64,000 nt of DNA, taken from the NCBI GenBank assembly GCA_002483085.1, contig DLHF01000078.1, positions 36,079 through 100,078 of the forward strand, written 5' to 3'. Source of the DNA: Ignavibacteria bacterium UBA7675. Lineage in GTDB: Bacteria > Bacteroidota > Ignavibacteria > Kapaibacteriales > UB7675. The translations under genes and the position numbers were made by a program. How positions within the stretch are numbered: position 1 is the first letter of the stretch; each line of letters begins with the position of its first letter. This document shows, piece by piece, positions 45,363 to 55,091 of this stretch. The notes under the pieces are model-generated. The model saw only the letters and a program-made list of their open reading frames with translations, searched no databases and was not told where the DNA came from.

Positions 45363-46040
45363 ATGACAGAAGGTTCGACACAGGAGATTCTTACGCCCCT
45401 TGAACAACGCGTGTTGGGCAGTCTCATCGAAAAGCAGATGACAACGCCCGACTACTACCCGATGACGCTGAATGCGCTTACAAATGCGTGCAATCAGAAG
45501 TCCAACCGCGACCCTATTGTGCAGTTCGAGGAAACCGATGTCGCGCACGGAATCGACGGGCTGCGCCAGAAGGGCTTTGCCCAATTAGTAGAAGCAGCGG
45601 GCAGCCGCATTCCCAAGTACCAGCACAGCCTGCCGAGAGTGCACGACCTTACACGACCTGAAATCGCAATTTTGTGCGAGCTGCTGCTGCGCGGAGCGCA
45701 AACTGTGGGCGAAATCAGGACACGGGCATCGCGCATGTACGACTTTGCCGATCTGAGCCAAGTAGAAGAGATGCTGCTGGAGCTCATCAACCGCGAGCAA
45801 CCGCTGGTAGTAAAGCTGCCGCGCCAAGCCGGGCGCAAGGAAAACCGATTTATGCACATGCTGGGCGGTATGCCGGAGATTACCGACGAACCGCACGGCC
45901 TCTCGCCCGAGGCAGCGACGCTGGCACTGCGCGGCGACAACGAGCGCATCACGCGATTGGAAGAAGAAGTGGCAGCGCTGCGCCAGACAGTGGCAAACCT
46001 CGAACAGCAGTTTGAAGAATTCCGCAGGCAATTTGAGTAG
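45363..46040 (+). CDS. yceH: YceH/DUF480 family winged-helix protein
   Basis: The 225-residue protein matches the UPF0502/YceH family (two winged-helix domains and a C-terminal coiled coil). Markers are LTPLEQRVLGSLIEKQMTTP, YYPMTLNALTNACNQKSNR, VHDLTRPEIAILCELLLRGAQT and RASRMYDFADL. Residues about 195-225 form a coiled coil (NERITRLEEEVAALRQTVANL). GAAAGGATGAGG lies just before the ATG. The role of the family is not established; DNA binding is likely from the fold. Confidence 0.93.
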   Translation: MTEGSTQEILTPLEQRVLGSLIEKQMTTPDYYPMTLNALTNACNQKSNRDPIVQFEETDVAHGIDGLRQKGFAQLVEAAGSRIPKYQHSLPRVHDLTRPEIAILCELLLRGAQTVGEIRTRASRMYDFADLSQVEEMLLELINREQPLVVKLPRQAGRKENRFMHMLGGMPEITDEPHGLSPEAATLALRGDNERITRLEEEVAALRQTVANLEQQFEEFRRQFE

Positions 46041-46116
46041 CAAAAATGCCTCGGCAAGCCTATCAACGCATAGGCTCCTATACAGCATGTACGTTTATCA
46101 TAACACATAGTATAGA

Positions 46117-46992
46117 ATGAAGACTTTTGCGGATTATAAAGCAGAGGGTTCTACGTATATTACTCTTGCAACGGGAGACTACTACCCTGACATCTTGGCT
46201 TGGGCATGTGAACTTTACACACCTGTACTAGTGCTATTCGGACAACTATTGAAGACATCTGAATCGTCCTACCGGCTTTTCATGCAGATTAATGAGATAA
46301 GGAACGGATGGATGCGGATACAATTGATGCGTGTTTTTAGAAAATATGTAAGCCCCTCTACTCCGGTGGAAATGCTCAAAAAAAAATCCAAAGGCAATGA
46401 CATCATAGAACAGTTTGGCACCTATTTTAGGGCTATTCCCGACGTGCAGGCTGCTTTTATGAGCCGTCCTCTCCCTGATGAGGCTTTATGTGCTTTGCTC
46501 TGGAAATATAAAGATCGCGGTAGGAAAGGCTATGACCTCACTGAAAAGTTCTTTGCTATTATTCGGAATCAGTTTCCATCATTAATCATTCAAGGGCCTG
46601 AACGTGCAGGTAGAGACATAATGGTAGGAAATATTTTCCAAGATTATCCTACCCCATCTCGTCCTATAGATTTTACTATCCGCCATCCATCAATAGACGA
46701 GGTAATTGCAATAGGCCTGGCACATTACGATTCGGATCGTGGAGGCGCACAGGAAGATGACAGAACTGGTGGTTACCACCATACTATCCGCGAACTATTA
46801 GAATATGGCGAAACAAAGAACAAGCCATTTAAGATCATTCTGCTCAACGACGGCCCGGGCCTATTACTAGGCACAATGTGGGATGATTACTCCCGGATAG
46901 AGGCATTGCATAATAAAGTGATGGTGACAACGCTGCGCATGATTCCCGAAAGGTTAACAATGGACTGGCTCTTGCAGGAGGAAGCAATCTAA
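46117..46992 (+). CDS. Putative type II restriction endonuclease
   Basis: The 291-residue protein lies directly upstream of a DNA methyltransferase and overlaps it (TAATG at 46990-46994), so it is very probably the cognate nuclease. The assignment rests mainly on this pairing. The sequence has a basic N-terminal half and a segment PSRPIDFTIRHPSIDEVIAIG followed by charged residues, which could hold a PD-(D/E)xK-like site, but no motif is certain. Codon use is AT-richer than in the neighbours, suggesting horizontal transfer. Recognition site unknown. Confidence 0.72.
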   Translation: MKTFADYKAEGSTYITLATGDYYPDILAWACELYTPVLVLFGQLLKTSESSYRLFMQINEIRNGWMRIQLMRVFRKYVSPSTPVEMLKKKSKGNDIIEQFGTYFRAIPDVQAAFMSRPLPDEALCALLWKYKDRGRKGYDLTEKFFAIIRNQFPSLIIQGPERAGRDIMVGNIFQDYPTPSRPIDFTIRHPSIDEVIAIGLAHYDSDRGGAQEDDRTGGYHHTIRELLEYGETKNKPFKIILLNDGPGLLLGTMWDDYSRIEALHNKVMVTTLRMIPERLTMDWLLQEEAI

Positions 46993-48320
46993 TGGAGGCT
47001 CCCAGCTTAAATAATAATGGAACTAATAAGCTTTTCACTGCACTGTCTTCCGCGAATGAAGTGTATGGATCAGATATTTCCCTAAGCTATCCCGGAAAAC
47101 AACCAGAGGAAGAAATATTATCAGCACCGGCTGTTTCACTCCAACACTTATGGGGAACTACTAATACTAATCGCCTGTATTATGGCGACAATATCAAGGT
47201 ATTAGCTTCACTCTTGCAAGACACGACAGTCCGAGGCAAGGTTCGTACTATTTACATTGATCCTCCTTACTCTACGGGTAGAACTTTTGAATCCCGTACA
47301 AGAAATAGTGCTTATGCAGATACGCTACAAGGTGCTTCTTATCTTGAGTTTATACGTGCCCGCCTTATATTACTGCGCGAATTGCTTGCCGAAGACGGTT
47401 CAATCTATGTTCACTTAGACGAGAACATGGCTTTTTACACAAAAGTAGTAATGGATGAGGTATTCGGTAGAAGCAACTATCGCAATTGGATTACCAGAAG
47501 AAAGTGTAACCCCAAAAATTACACCAGAAAAACATATGGGAATGTGTCTGATTACATACTGTTTTACACAAAGTCCAATCAATACATTTGGAATCGTGCA
47601 GTAGAACAATGGACTCACGCACAGGCAATAAAGGAATACCCTTACATTGAAAAAGCAACGGGTCGAAGATACAAAAAAGTGCCTATTCATGCGCCCGGAC
47701 TACGCAATGGTGAAACTGGGAAACAATGGCGGAATATGTTCCCGCCAAAAGGGAAGCACTGGCAGTTTACTCCGCAGACATTAGAAGAAATGGACAAGAG
47801 AGGCGAAATTTATTGGTCGCCGACCGGCAATCCTCGAAGAAAGATTTATCTCGATGAGAGCAAGGGAATTCCCGTACAGGATATTTGGCTGAACTTTAAA
47901 GACGCTCACAATCAGAATATTAAAATCACGGGATACCCTACTGAAAAGAATCCCGACTTAATAAGCCGGATTATAGAAGCATCTTCCAATCCTGGCGATC
48001 TCATTCTAGATTGCTTTTCTGGATCTGGGACAACTTTATCAGTTGCTTCAAGCCTATCCCGCCAGTGGATTGGAATTGACAATAGTTTTGAAGCAATTAC
48101 AACAACCCTGAAACGGTTCTGTAACGGCGTTGAGATTATGGGAGTTTTTAATACTTCTTCTGTATCACAACAGCAACAGCCAGAGCTATTTTCGGAGAAA
48201 GGACCAGTCCCGGAGAAGGAGTTGTTTTCAGATAAAATTGTAAACTTCTCATTATATGGAACAGAGCATCAGGATGATGAGATTGCACAACTAAGAACAT
48301 TTATCGAACAATTATTTTGA
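46992..48320 (+). CDS. Type II DNA N6-adenine/N4-cytosine methyltransferase
   Basis: The 442-residue enzyme would protect the host from the upstream nuclease. The catalytic motif IV is IDPPYSTGRTF (DPPY) at about 90, and the S-adenosylmethionine motif I is DCFSGSGTTLS near the C terminus. This is the beta-class order with the target-recognition region (about 150-320) between them. The C-terminal tail is short and hydrophilic. The start ATG at 46992 overlaps the nuclease stop. Codon use is AT-rich like the nuclease gene. DPPY fits N6-adenine or N4-cytosine targets. Confidence 0.9.
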   Translation: MEAPSLNNNGTNKLFTALSSANEVYGSDISLSYPGKQPEEEILSAPAVSLQHLWGTTNTNRLYYGDNIKVLASLLQDTTVRGKVRTIYIDPPYSTGRTFESRTRNSAYADTLQGASYLEFIRARLILLRELLAEDGSIYVHLDENMAFYTKVVMDEVFGRSNYRNWITRRKCNPKNYTRKTYGNVSDYILFYTKSNQYIWNRAVEQWTHAQAIKEYPYIEKATGRRYKKVPIHAPGLRNGETGKQWRNMFPPKGKHWQFTPQTLEEMDKRGEIYWSPTGNPRRKIYLDESKGIPVQDIWLNFKDAHNQNIKITGYPTEKNPDLISRIIEASSNPGDLILDCFSGSGTTLSVASSLSRQWIGIDNSFEAITTTLKRFCNGVEIMGVFNTSSVSQQQQPELFSEKGPVPEKELFSDKIVNFSLYGTEHQDDEIAQLRTFIEQLF

Positions 48321-48378
48321 TAACTTTCGTACCCCTGTAAAAATTATTATCAGTTCATATTAGTATAGAATACGCGCA

Positions 48379-49317
48379 ATGAGTACTGAAACAACAGCAG
48401 GCGAAAAAGCATATCGCATTCTCCTCTATTACAAATTCGTCCGCATCGACAACCATGCGGCATTTGCCGAAGAGCACCTGAACTTCTGTAAGAAGCTCGG
48501 CGTGCGAGGGCGCATTATCGTGGCTCCCGAAGGCATCAACGGTACGGTGTCGGGCACCGCAGAGCAAACAGAACTCTATAAACAAGGGCTGTGCGAAGAC
48601 CCGCGCTTTGCCGACATATGGTTCAAAACCGACGAAGCCGACGACCACGTGTTCCGCAAAATATTCGTGCGCGCCAAAGACGAACTCGTGACATTTCGCG
48701 TAGAAGACCACACCGACCCCAACGAGCTCACAGGACGCTATCTCTCGCCCGAAGAATTTTACGAAACTATGCAGCGCGACGACGTTGTGATTCTCGATGG
48801 CCGCAGCGACTACGAATACGATCTCGGGCATTTTAAAAACGCTATACGACCGGATATTAAGAGCTTTCGCGAATTTCCCGACTGGATACGCAACAACATG
48901 GAGCAGTACAAAGATAAAACTGTACTTACCTACTGCACAGGCGGCATCCGCTGCGAAAAGCTCACGGGATTTATGATAAAAGAAGGCTTTAAAGACGTAG
49001 CACAACTCCAAGGCGGCATTGTCACCTATGGCAAAGACGAGCAACTACAGGGCCGGTCGTGGGTGGGCAAATGTTATGTGTTCGACGAGCGCATTTCCGT
49101 GCAGATCAACCACGCCGAGCAATACACCGTTGTTTCGCAGTGCCACCACTGCGGCGCGACCTGCGACCGCTATGTAAACTGCGCTAACCTCGACTGCCAC
49201 AAACAGCACTTTTGCTGCGAAGAATGCGAGCCAAAGTACCGACGCTCGTGTTCCGAAGAGTGCATGAACGCGCCTGTGCACAGGCACGAGTGGCCAGCCG
49301 AAGAGACAACGGCCTGA
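48379..49317 (+). CDS. trhO: tRNA uridine(34) hydroxylase TrhO (rhodanese-type)
   Basis: TrhO hydroxylates U34 of tRNA, the first step to cmo5U/mo5U. The 312-residue protein has the family N-terminal domain (LYYKFVRIDNHAAF, RIIVAPEGINGTVSG), a rhodanese domain (VVILDGRSDYEYDLGHFKNAI) with the active cysteine in LTYCTGGIRCEK, and the closing LQGGIVTYG. A C-terminal zinc-binding tail has about twelve cysteines (CHHCGATCDRYVNCANLDCH and later). It follows the restriction-modification pair and ends with a terminator. Confidence 0.94.
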   Translation: MSTETTAGEKAYRILLYYKFVRIDNHAAFAEEHLNFCKKLGVRGRIIVAPEGINGTVSGTAEQTELYKQGLCEDPRFADIWFKTDEADDHVFRKIFVRAKDELVTFRVEDHTDPNELTGRYLSPEEFYETMQRDDVVILDGRSDYEYDLGHFKNAIRPDIKSFREFPDWIRNNMEQYKDKTVLTYCTGGIRCEKLTGFMIKEGFKDVAQLQGGIVTYGKDEQLQGRSWVGKCYVFDERISVQINHAEQYTVVSQCHHCGATCDRYVNCANLDCHKQHFCCEECEPKYRRSCSEECMNAPVHRHEWPAEETTA

Positions 49318-49336
49318 CAGCCCACCGGAAATTTTT

Positions 49337-49366
49337 GCCCCGTTTTGCACAACGGGGCTTTTTTAT
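49337..49366 (+). terminator. Rho-independent terminator after trhO
   Basis: GCCCCGTT (49337-49344) and AACGGGGC (49351-49358) form a perfect stem followed by TTTTTT. Confidence 0.88.
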
Positions 49367-49437
49367 ATCGGCATGTCTTTATAGATTTAAAAATACTGTC
49401 GGCTCGGAACAGTTTTCTTCACAAGTTGCAGACAACA

Positions 49438-49926
49438 ATGATTCGGTCTTCCACATTGGCTCTGGCCATGATCCTTTCGCTCATGAGTTGTAATAAACCA
49501 GATGATAAACGCTCTGAAACTCCGCAGAAGGAGCAGCAGCAAACACAGGCGGCTGGCGAGCACAAGCGAAGTGGCCTGCAAAAAATTACTATCGACTCAA
49601 CAGCCGTGTGGGTGGAAATCGCCCAGGACGATATGACACGTACACGCGGGCTGATGTATCGCAACAACATGCCCGAGGACCAAGGCATGCTGTTCATTTT
49701 CCCGTACCCGCAAAAGCTCTCGTTCTGGATGAAAAATACATACTTGCCGCTCGATATCGCTTTTATCGACCAGCTTGGCATTATTACCGATATTCATCAG
49801 ATGGCTCCTTTAGACACCATTCCGCGCTACTCATCGTCGGTGCCTACGCTCTACGCGCTGGAAGTAAACCAGGGATTCTTTGCACAACACAGTGTTCACG
49901 TGGGCGATACAGTGAGAATGTACTGA
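49438..49926 (+). CDS. DUF192 lipoprotein
   Basis: The 162-residue protein has a lipoprotein signal (ILSLMSCNKP), a Gln/Lys-rich linker and a DUF192 domain. The family hallmarks are VWVEIAQDDMTRTRGLMYRN, DQGMLFIFPYPQKLSFWMKNTYLPLDIAFID and ALEVNQGFFAQHSVHVGDTV. DUF192 proteins are small beta proteins of unknown role in the envelope. ATG 49438 gives a clean signal peptide. Confidence 0.92.
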   Translation: MIRSSTLALAMILSLMSCNKPDDKRSETPQKEQQQTQAAGEHKRSGLQKITIDSTAVWVEIAQDDMTRTRGLMYRNNMPEDQGMLFIFPYPQKLSFWMKNTYLPLDIAFIDQLGIITDIHQMAPLDTIPRYSSSVPTLYALEVNQGFFAQHSVHVGDTVRMY

Positions 49927-49978
49927 TCGCATACCGCGTGCTCTTATTCTTTTATTGCTGTTGTCCGGCGCCGCAATC

Positions 49979-50656
49979 ATGCCCAAAATGTTTCGTTCCG
50001 TCTTCCGCCTCGTCCTGCGCCTGCTGATGTTCCTCCTCGGTGCTCTGGCTGTGGGCTGCGTTGTGCCGCAGAGCTGTAGCCGCAATATAGAATGCAAAAA
50101 GCCAGTGATCGTGTACTTTATCAATCACGGCTACCACTCAAGCATAGCGCTGCCTGCAACATCGGCACTTCACGACTGGCGAAAAGATTTCCCCTATGTA
50201 GCCGATTCTACCTCGCTTGTAGAATTTGGCTGGGGCGAGAAGGCGTTCTACATGAGCCGGAGCTTTCCTGTGGGCGATGGTATCAAGGCGCTGTTTCTGC
50301 CCAATCCATCGGTCATACAGGTGATAGCACTCGAAGACCGCTACTCGTATATTCTCTCCCATGCCGAAGTGATTCCCGTGGCCGTTTGCCCCGATCAATA
50401 CACCGAACTGGTGCAATATATCCGGGCGGCGTTCCAACGCGATTCGCTTGGAAACACACGATTTCTCGCCGAGGGTTTCTATCCGAAAGTCTCCGGCTTC
50501 TACGAAGCGCTTGGCACATACTACGCTTTTAACAATTGCAATACGTGGGTAGGCGGCGCCCTGCGCGCTGCTGGTCTGCAAACCCCGTTGTGGGATGGGA
50601 TTCCACAGTCTCTGCGCTGGCACCTACCCGATACAACAGCCACGCAAGGACAATAG
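49979..50656 (+). CDS. DUF2459 family envelope protein
   Basis: The 225-residue protein has an N-terminal hydrophobic helix with a possible lipobox (LGALAVGCVV). A DUF2459 domain follows with INHGYHSSIALPA, EFGWGEKAFYM and NNCNTWVGGALRAAGL. The invariant cysteine in NNCNTW and the histidine in HGYHS suggest a papain-like (NlpC/P60-like) fold, so cell-wall or lipid hydrolysis is possible. The family has been annotated as urease-associated, but no urease genes are here. Confidence 0.85.
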   Translation: MPKMFRSVFRLVLRLLMFLLGALAVGCVVPQSCSRNIECKKPVIVYFINHGYHSSIALPATSALHDWRKDFPYVADSTSLVEFGWGEKAFYMSRSFPVGDGIKALFLPNPSVIQVIALEDRYSYILSHAEVIPVAVCPDQYTELVQYIRAAFQRDSLGNTRFLAEGFYPKVSGFYEALGTYYAFNNCNTWVGGALRAAGLQTPLWDGIPQSLRWHLPDTTATQGQ

Positions 50657-50659
50657 CTT

Positions 50660-51610
50660 ATGGAACAACGACAGCTCGCACCGCTCGACGCCCGGCTTCC
50701 AGAGTGGAATCGCTCTTCGCTTGTGGAGCGCGTCTGCCCGTTCTGTGGCAATGCAGGTACTCCCTTCTGCCGCCGACCCGATCTGCTGGATGTGCAGCGC
50801 TGTACTGGCTGCGGCGTGTTCTTTATCGCTCCGGCGCCCAGCCCCGAACAGCTCGATGCGTTCTACGCTCAGTACAATGAACGACACCGCCGCCTTAATT
50901 CGCTCTCGCGCGAAGTAACAATGCACTTGCTCGCCCGCGAACCGCAAGCCGATATCCGCATGATGGAAATAGCTTCTTGTTTTGCCAGTACACAAGGTCT
51001 GCGCGCCCTCGATGTGGGCTTTGGGCTCGGCGCTAATTTTGTGCTGCTCCGCAAGCTCGGCTTTGCAGTGGAGGGTATCGAACTCGACAGCGAAGCAATT
51101 AACTATGTGCAGCAGCATCTCGGTATTGCATCAGTGCGCCAAGCTACTATCGAATCGGTAGAAGGCGGCGAGCAATACGATGTTATTATCATGCACGATC
51201 TCGTGGAGCACCCGCTCCAACCAATGTCTCTGCTGCGCCATGCCGCCGCACTTCTGAAGCCCGGAGGCGTTCTTTCTCTCTGGACGCCCAACGCCACCTT
51301 CGTCGACCACGAGCAGGAACCTGTCGCCTTCCGAGTCGACCTCGAACACATGCAGTACCTCACTCTTCCTTCGTGCACCTGGATTGCACAACGCATCGGC
51401 CTGGAAGTTGTCCATCTGGAAAGTGTGGGCTTTCCCAATCTGAAAGGCATGGGGCAGCAACCGGGAAGTTCTTCGCCGCTGAAACGCGTTGTAAAGTCGC
51501 TGCCCGGTGTTCTGCCCGTGCTCACACGGCGCCGATTGCAGGCGGAATACGATGCACAACAATCGATGCGGCAGGGCTCGTACCACTTATTTTGCTTGAT
51601 GAGGAAGTAG
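50660..51610 (+). CDS. SAM-dependent methyltransferase with N-terminal zinc ribbon
   Basis: The 316-residue protein has a short Cys4 ribbon at about 25-55 (CPFCGNAG then CTGCGVFF) and a class I methyltransferase domain from about 110. Motif I is LRALDVGFGLGANFVLL, the acidic SAM ribose residue is in VEGIELDSEAI, and HDLVEHPLQPMSLLRHAAALL forms motifs IV/V. This is the layout of the UbiG/sugar-O-methyltransferase-like group that often modifies glycans. The substrate is unknown. It starts 4 bases after the DUF2459 gene. Confidence 0.88.
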   Translation: MEQRQLAPLDARLPEWNRSSLVERVCPFCGNAGTPFCRRPDLLDVQRCTGCGVFFIAPAPSPEQLDAFYAQYNERHRRLNSLSREVTMHLLAREPQADIRMMEIASCFASTQGLRALDVGFGLGANFVLLRKLGFAVEGIELDSEAINYVQQHLGIASVRQATIESVEGGEQYDVIIMHDLVEHPLQPMSLLRHAAALLKPGGVLSLWTPNATFVDHEQEPVAFRVDLEHMQYLTLPSCTWIAQRIGLEVVHLESVGFPNLKGMGQQPGSSSPLKRVVKSLPGVLPVLTRRRLQAEYDAQQSMRQGSYHLFCLMRK

Positions 51611-51913
51611 CGCTGCCGTCGCTGCCCTCGTGCTGCGCCTCTGCACCGCGCTGCACAACCCGCCGCGTGGCTTTTCGACCCGTGTCGCTATTGGGAAAAA
51701 CAAGCGGCTATCGTCTGGCCAACCACGTAGCGGATGTGCGACCGGCGACAACGACGAAGCGGTATTCGGAGACGCCCGTGCCACACGACCCTCTTTTCAG
51801 CCGTACTTCTGGCCAGCTTCTACCGGCGGGAACCCATTGTACCAGTACAACCGACACAAAAAACTCCGCCATCATTCCGCGCAGTTCCCGGAAATAACGC
51901 GTATATTCGCAGC
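51611..51913. other. 303-base gap holding a repeat copy
   Basis: Repeat copy 10 fills 51620-51786. The remaining 125 bases show no clear element; the protease start is weakly preceded by a ribosome site. Confidence 0.5.
51620..51790 (-). repeat. Interspersed repeat, copy 10 (near full length)
   Basis: On the minus strand it starts GTGTGGCACGGGCGTCTCCG at about 51786 and has CTTCGTCGTTGTCGCCGGTC, GCAC (central block). It continues with CCACGCGGCGGGTTG, TGCAGCGCGGTGCAGAGGCG and a GAGGGCAGCGACGG tail near 51620. The 5' end is the same as the plus fragment of copy 4. Confidence 0.85.
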
Positions 51914-54091
51914 ATGATTCTTCGCTTTCATATCGCCGCTGTTTGTGCCCTTCTGCTCGCTGTATTTCTGCCGCAGAAAGTGCGAGCACAGTATTCCGCC
52001 GTCGACCAGAAGGGCGGGCGCTATATCACGGCTCGCGGCGAAGTGAACGCGCTGATTGTCTTTGCACAATTTCCCGACGACAGCTTGGATCGCGACCATC
52101 TAGAATGGCCGGTGAACCAACCGCCGCAGCGCCTCGGCACGTGGATTGATTCGGTGTGGACGACCTCCCCAACCCCGTTTTCCATGACCGACTATTTCGG
52201 CCAAATGTCGCTCGGCACCTATCGCTTCACAGGAAAAGAACGCTATGCCATAGCACCGCGCTCGCGCAAAGAATACATGGCGCTCGGCATGAAGCGCGCC
52301 GACATACACAGAGAATTGCTGCAAAAATTGGATGAGACCTTGGACTTTGCGGAGTTCGACAAGTGGGACCCCGAAGGCCAGTACATCCACGTGGAGCGGC
52401 CCGACGGCCTCGTGGATATGGTTGTGGTAATATGGCGCAACATTCTCGACGACATACCCGACGCCGAACAGCGCGACTCGGTGCGCTCGAAGCTCGACTT
52501 TGCCTACGACATAGAGGACCTTGGCTTTGGCCCTTCCGTGCAGGTAGACAACGGCGCACGCGCCATTGCGATGGGCTATGGCATGGACGGCGCAGCTCCG
52601 CTTGGCTCGGGCGTAACACTACGCAAACCACCAACACGCATACCATTTTTATCGGTCATGCAAACTGCCGTGCACGAAGTAGCTCATTATCTGTTGGGCT
52701 GGAACGACTACCACGTAGGATTTGGCTTCTGGGGCATGCTTTCTACCTACGGCATTCGCGGCTACGCAGCGAACTCCTTTGAGCGGCACCGATTGGGATG
52801 GATCAATCTTATCAGCGTTGATATCAGCGATACAACAACGCTCCAGAATATTTCCCTGCCCGACTTCATCACCACTGGCATTGCAGCGCGCTTTGTGATC
52901 GACTCCGCACGCGGCGAATGCTTTTATATGGAGAATCACCAGCGCCTTTCCCGATGGGACATTCCTTCGCAGGTGATAGAAGAACGCGGCGTGTATGTGA
53001 TGCGCCAGGACAACGAAATCGACACATCGCAGCCGGTAGGCCGGGGCGACCACATGCGCATGGTTCCCGCCGATGGGCGCTACAATTGGGAAGTGCACCG
53101 CCGCGAAACCAATCCCTGCTGCGGCTCTGTACGCGTACCTGTTTTCGACAAACTGGAACCGAACAGGCACACCGGGTATCACCACTGCGACCTCATTCCA
53201 TTTGTCGATCCCGACAACGGCAGCGAGACTTCGTCGGAAGTGCTTCTTACCGAGGACGCCCACGGCAACACCGTCCACAATGTACCGCGTGCAGGGCTTG
53301 GCACCGATGCGTTCAGGCTGGAATTGCAGAGAGTGTTCTCGCCGTGGAGCAATCCCAGCTCGCAGGATGTGCGCAGGAACAGCACGGGTTTTGGCTTTGA
53401 AATAACAAGCGTTCAGCCGTCGCCCGCTGGAGATGTCTATGTGCTGAATGTTCACGCCAATACAAGCGAGCAAGCATCTCCGGCACGCGTGCAGTATCTC
53501 CAGATTGCCCGCAACGACGACCATCCGCTGCTTACGTGGCAAGCGAACGAAGAGCCCGATTTGTATTCCTACCGTATCTATCGCTCGCTATTCCCCAGCG
53601 CTGAGCTTCCAGACACAGCCGACTACGAACTCGCCACCGAACTGCCCGCCGTCGACGAAAACAACCTTCCAGCTACGCAATGGCGCGACGATGCTGTAGA
53701 GCTTGTTGGGGCACAGAATGTACGCCGCTACTACGCAATAGAGGCTATCGACAGCAGTGGCAAACGCTCGGTACAGGCGTACAACTGGATCGGATACGAC
53801 CCCGCTTCTGCTATCGCCGACCAACAGAATGCTACGGCTCGTATCAGCATCACACCCACTCCCGCTTCGGAGCGCGCTACGCTCGCTTTTTCTTTAGTGC
53901 GTCCCGGCAAAGCCGTCGTCGAGTTGTACACGCTTCAGGGCAACCGTATTGCTGTTGTTGTCAACGCCTTTTTCGACGCTGGGCAACACACTGCCGAACT
54001 CGACCTCTCGGCTCTGCCTTCCGGCGTGTACCTTGCGCGCTGCACAGCGGGTACACTCCGCGCCGACACGCTATTCATCCGAACAAAATAG
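51914..54091 (+). CDS. M6-family (immune inhibitor A-like) metalloprotease with T9SS tail
   Basis: The 725-residue secreted zinc protease has a signal peptide (LLLAVFLPQKVRAQ), an M6-like catalytic domain (VNALIVFAQFPDD, SMTDYFGQMSLGTYRFTG) and the metal site HEVAH in TAVHEVAHYLLGWNDYH. A fibronectin-like domain lies at about 520-620. A T9SS type A sorting domain ends it (ISITPTPASERATLAF, VVELYTLQGNRIAVV, LPSGVYLARC). It should be exported and attached to the surface, where it would degrade proteins. The start at 51914 sits at the signal peptide; an upstream open frame is rejected. Confidence 0.92.
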   Translation: MILRFHIAAVCALLLAVFLPQKVRAQYSAVDQKGGRYITARGEVNALIVFAQFPDDSLDRDHLEWPVNQPPQRLGTWIDSVWTTSPTPFSMTDYFGQMSLGTYRFTGKERYAIAPRSRKEYMALGMKRADIHRELLQKLDETLDFAEFDKWDPEGQYIHVERPDGLVDMVVVIWRNILDDIPDAEQRDSVRSKLDFAYDIEDLGFGPSVQVDNGARAIAMGYGMDGAAPLGSGVTLRKPPTRIPFLSVMQTAVHEVAHYLLGWNDYHVGFGFWGMLSTYGIRGYAANSFERHRLGWINLISVDISDTTTLQNISLPDFITTGIAARFVIDSARGECFYMENHQRLSRWDIPSQVIEERGVYVMRQDNEIDTSQPVGRGDHMRMVPADGRYNWEVHRRETNPCCGSVRVPVFDKLEPNRHTGYHHCDLIPFVDPDNGSETSSEVLLTEDAHGNTVHNVPRAGLGTDAFRLELQRVFSPWSNPSSQDVRRNSTGFGFEITSVQPSPAGDVYVLNVHANTSEQASPARVQYLQIARNDDHPLLTWQANEEPDLYSYRIYRSLFPSAELPDTADYELATELPAVDENNLPATQWRDDAVELVGAQNVRRYYAIEAIDSSGKRSVQAYNWIGYDPASAIADQQNATARISITPTPASERATLAFSLVRPGKAVVELYTLQGNRIAVVVNAFFDAGQHTAELDLSALPSGVYLARCTAGTLRADTLFIRTK

Positions 54092-54238
54092 GGCAAAAAA
54101 AGAAACCATAGACTCTGGTAGAATGGGTATTTGCGGGCGCATGCTGCTCCATAGCTGTGCACCCCTTTTGTTTTTCCGCTGAATTCGCTTTTTTTGTGCT
54201 GCCTCGCTTGGTATTCTTCATACTCAACGCTGTAGATT

Positions 54239-55090
54239 ATGCCCATTATCCTTTGCCTTGCCCTGCTCTTCGCTACTGCAGTCTTGCGCGCGCAGCCCGA
54301 CATTCCCGCAGCACTACAGCCTGCGCCACCCGACTGGAAATCCATGGAAATTGAGCTCCCTGCACCGGTGTTGCAAGCCTTGCTCGACACTGTTTTCCAC
54401 GACGAAGACCTGCACCTGATTGGAAAGCGCACAAGCGATATTATGAGCAATATCCATGTTGTCGACGTTGATCTCGATGGCCGTGCGGACATTGTGTACC
54501 ACGGCACTAACGGCGGCGAAATCAAACGCCTTGTCGTATTTCTCGGCACAGATTCGGGAATAGTAAAGGTAGCTGCTCAGTGGGGTGAATTGCTGGCAGT
54601 ACGCCGCAACAGTCCGCTGGAACCCCTGTCGTTCACGATTGTCGATTATCCATGCTGCGCGGGCTACACGCTGTACAGCACCGTGTATGCTCTTGCCCGC
54701 ACAGGCGGCACACAGCACTACGAGCCGGTATCATGCACAGCCTTTACGTCGACAACGACATTCCCCCCGGAGTTCACCCGCGCAACGCCTGTGCTTATTA
54801 CAGCAAAAGAAACCGATGTTCGTGCAATGCCCGAAGTATCGAGTTTCCAGCCAGAGCGCCTGCGCGGTGCGCTGCCAAACCCGGGCAATCTGCTGGGTAT
54901 GTATCCCGAAGGCTCTATGGGTGTAGTACTGGCAGAGCAGACAAATGCCGATAGTGAACGCTGGCTATTCGTGCGGCTTGCGCGCAACAAACCGGCCCAA
55001 CAGGACGCCGTGCATCGCGGCCAAAACGGCGAGGCGCACTTTGGGATGCTCGGCTGGGTACGAGCAAACGACACCAACATTGCTCCGTAG
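54239..55090 (+). CDS. Exported protein of unknown function with SH3-like C terminus
   Basis: The 283-residue protein has a signal peptide (LALLFATAVLRAQ). A calcium-loop-like motif IHVVDVDLDGRADIVYHG resembles an FG-GAP or EF-loop, and the last 90 residues are a beta-rich domain that looks SH3-like. One vicinal cysteine pair is present (YPCCAGYT). No full family match was recognised. It stands alone, downstream of the M6 protease by 147 bases, and ends just before repeat copy 11. Confidence 0.75.
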   Translation: MPIILCLALLFATAVLRAQPDIPAALQPAPPDWKSMEIELPAPVLQALLDTVFHDEDLHLIGKRTSDIMSNIHVVDVDLDGRADIVYHGTNGGEIKRLVVFLGTDSGIVKVAAQWGELLAVRRNSPLEPLSFTIVDYPCCAGYTLYSTVYALARTGGTQHYEPVSCTAFTSTTTFPPEFTRATPVLITAKETDVRAMPEVSSFQPERLRGALPNPGNLLGMYPEGSMGVVLAEQTNADSERWLFVRLARNKPAQQDAVHRGQNGEAHFGMLGWVRANDTNIAP

Positions 55091-55091
55091 C

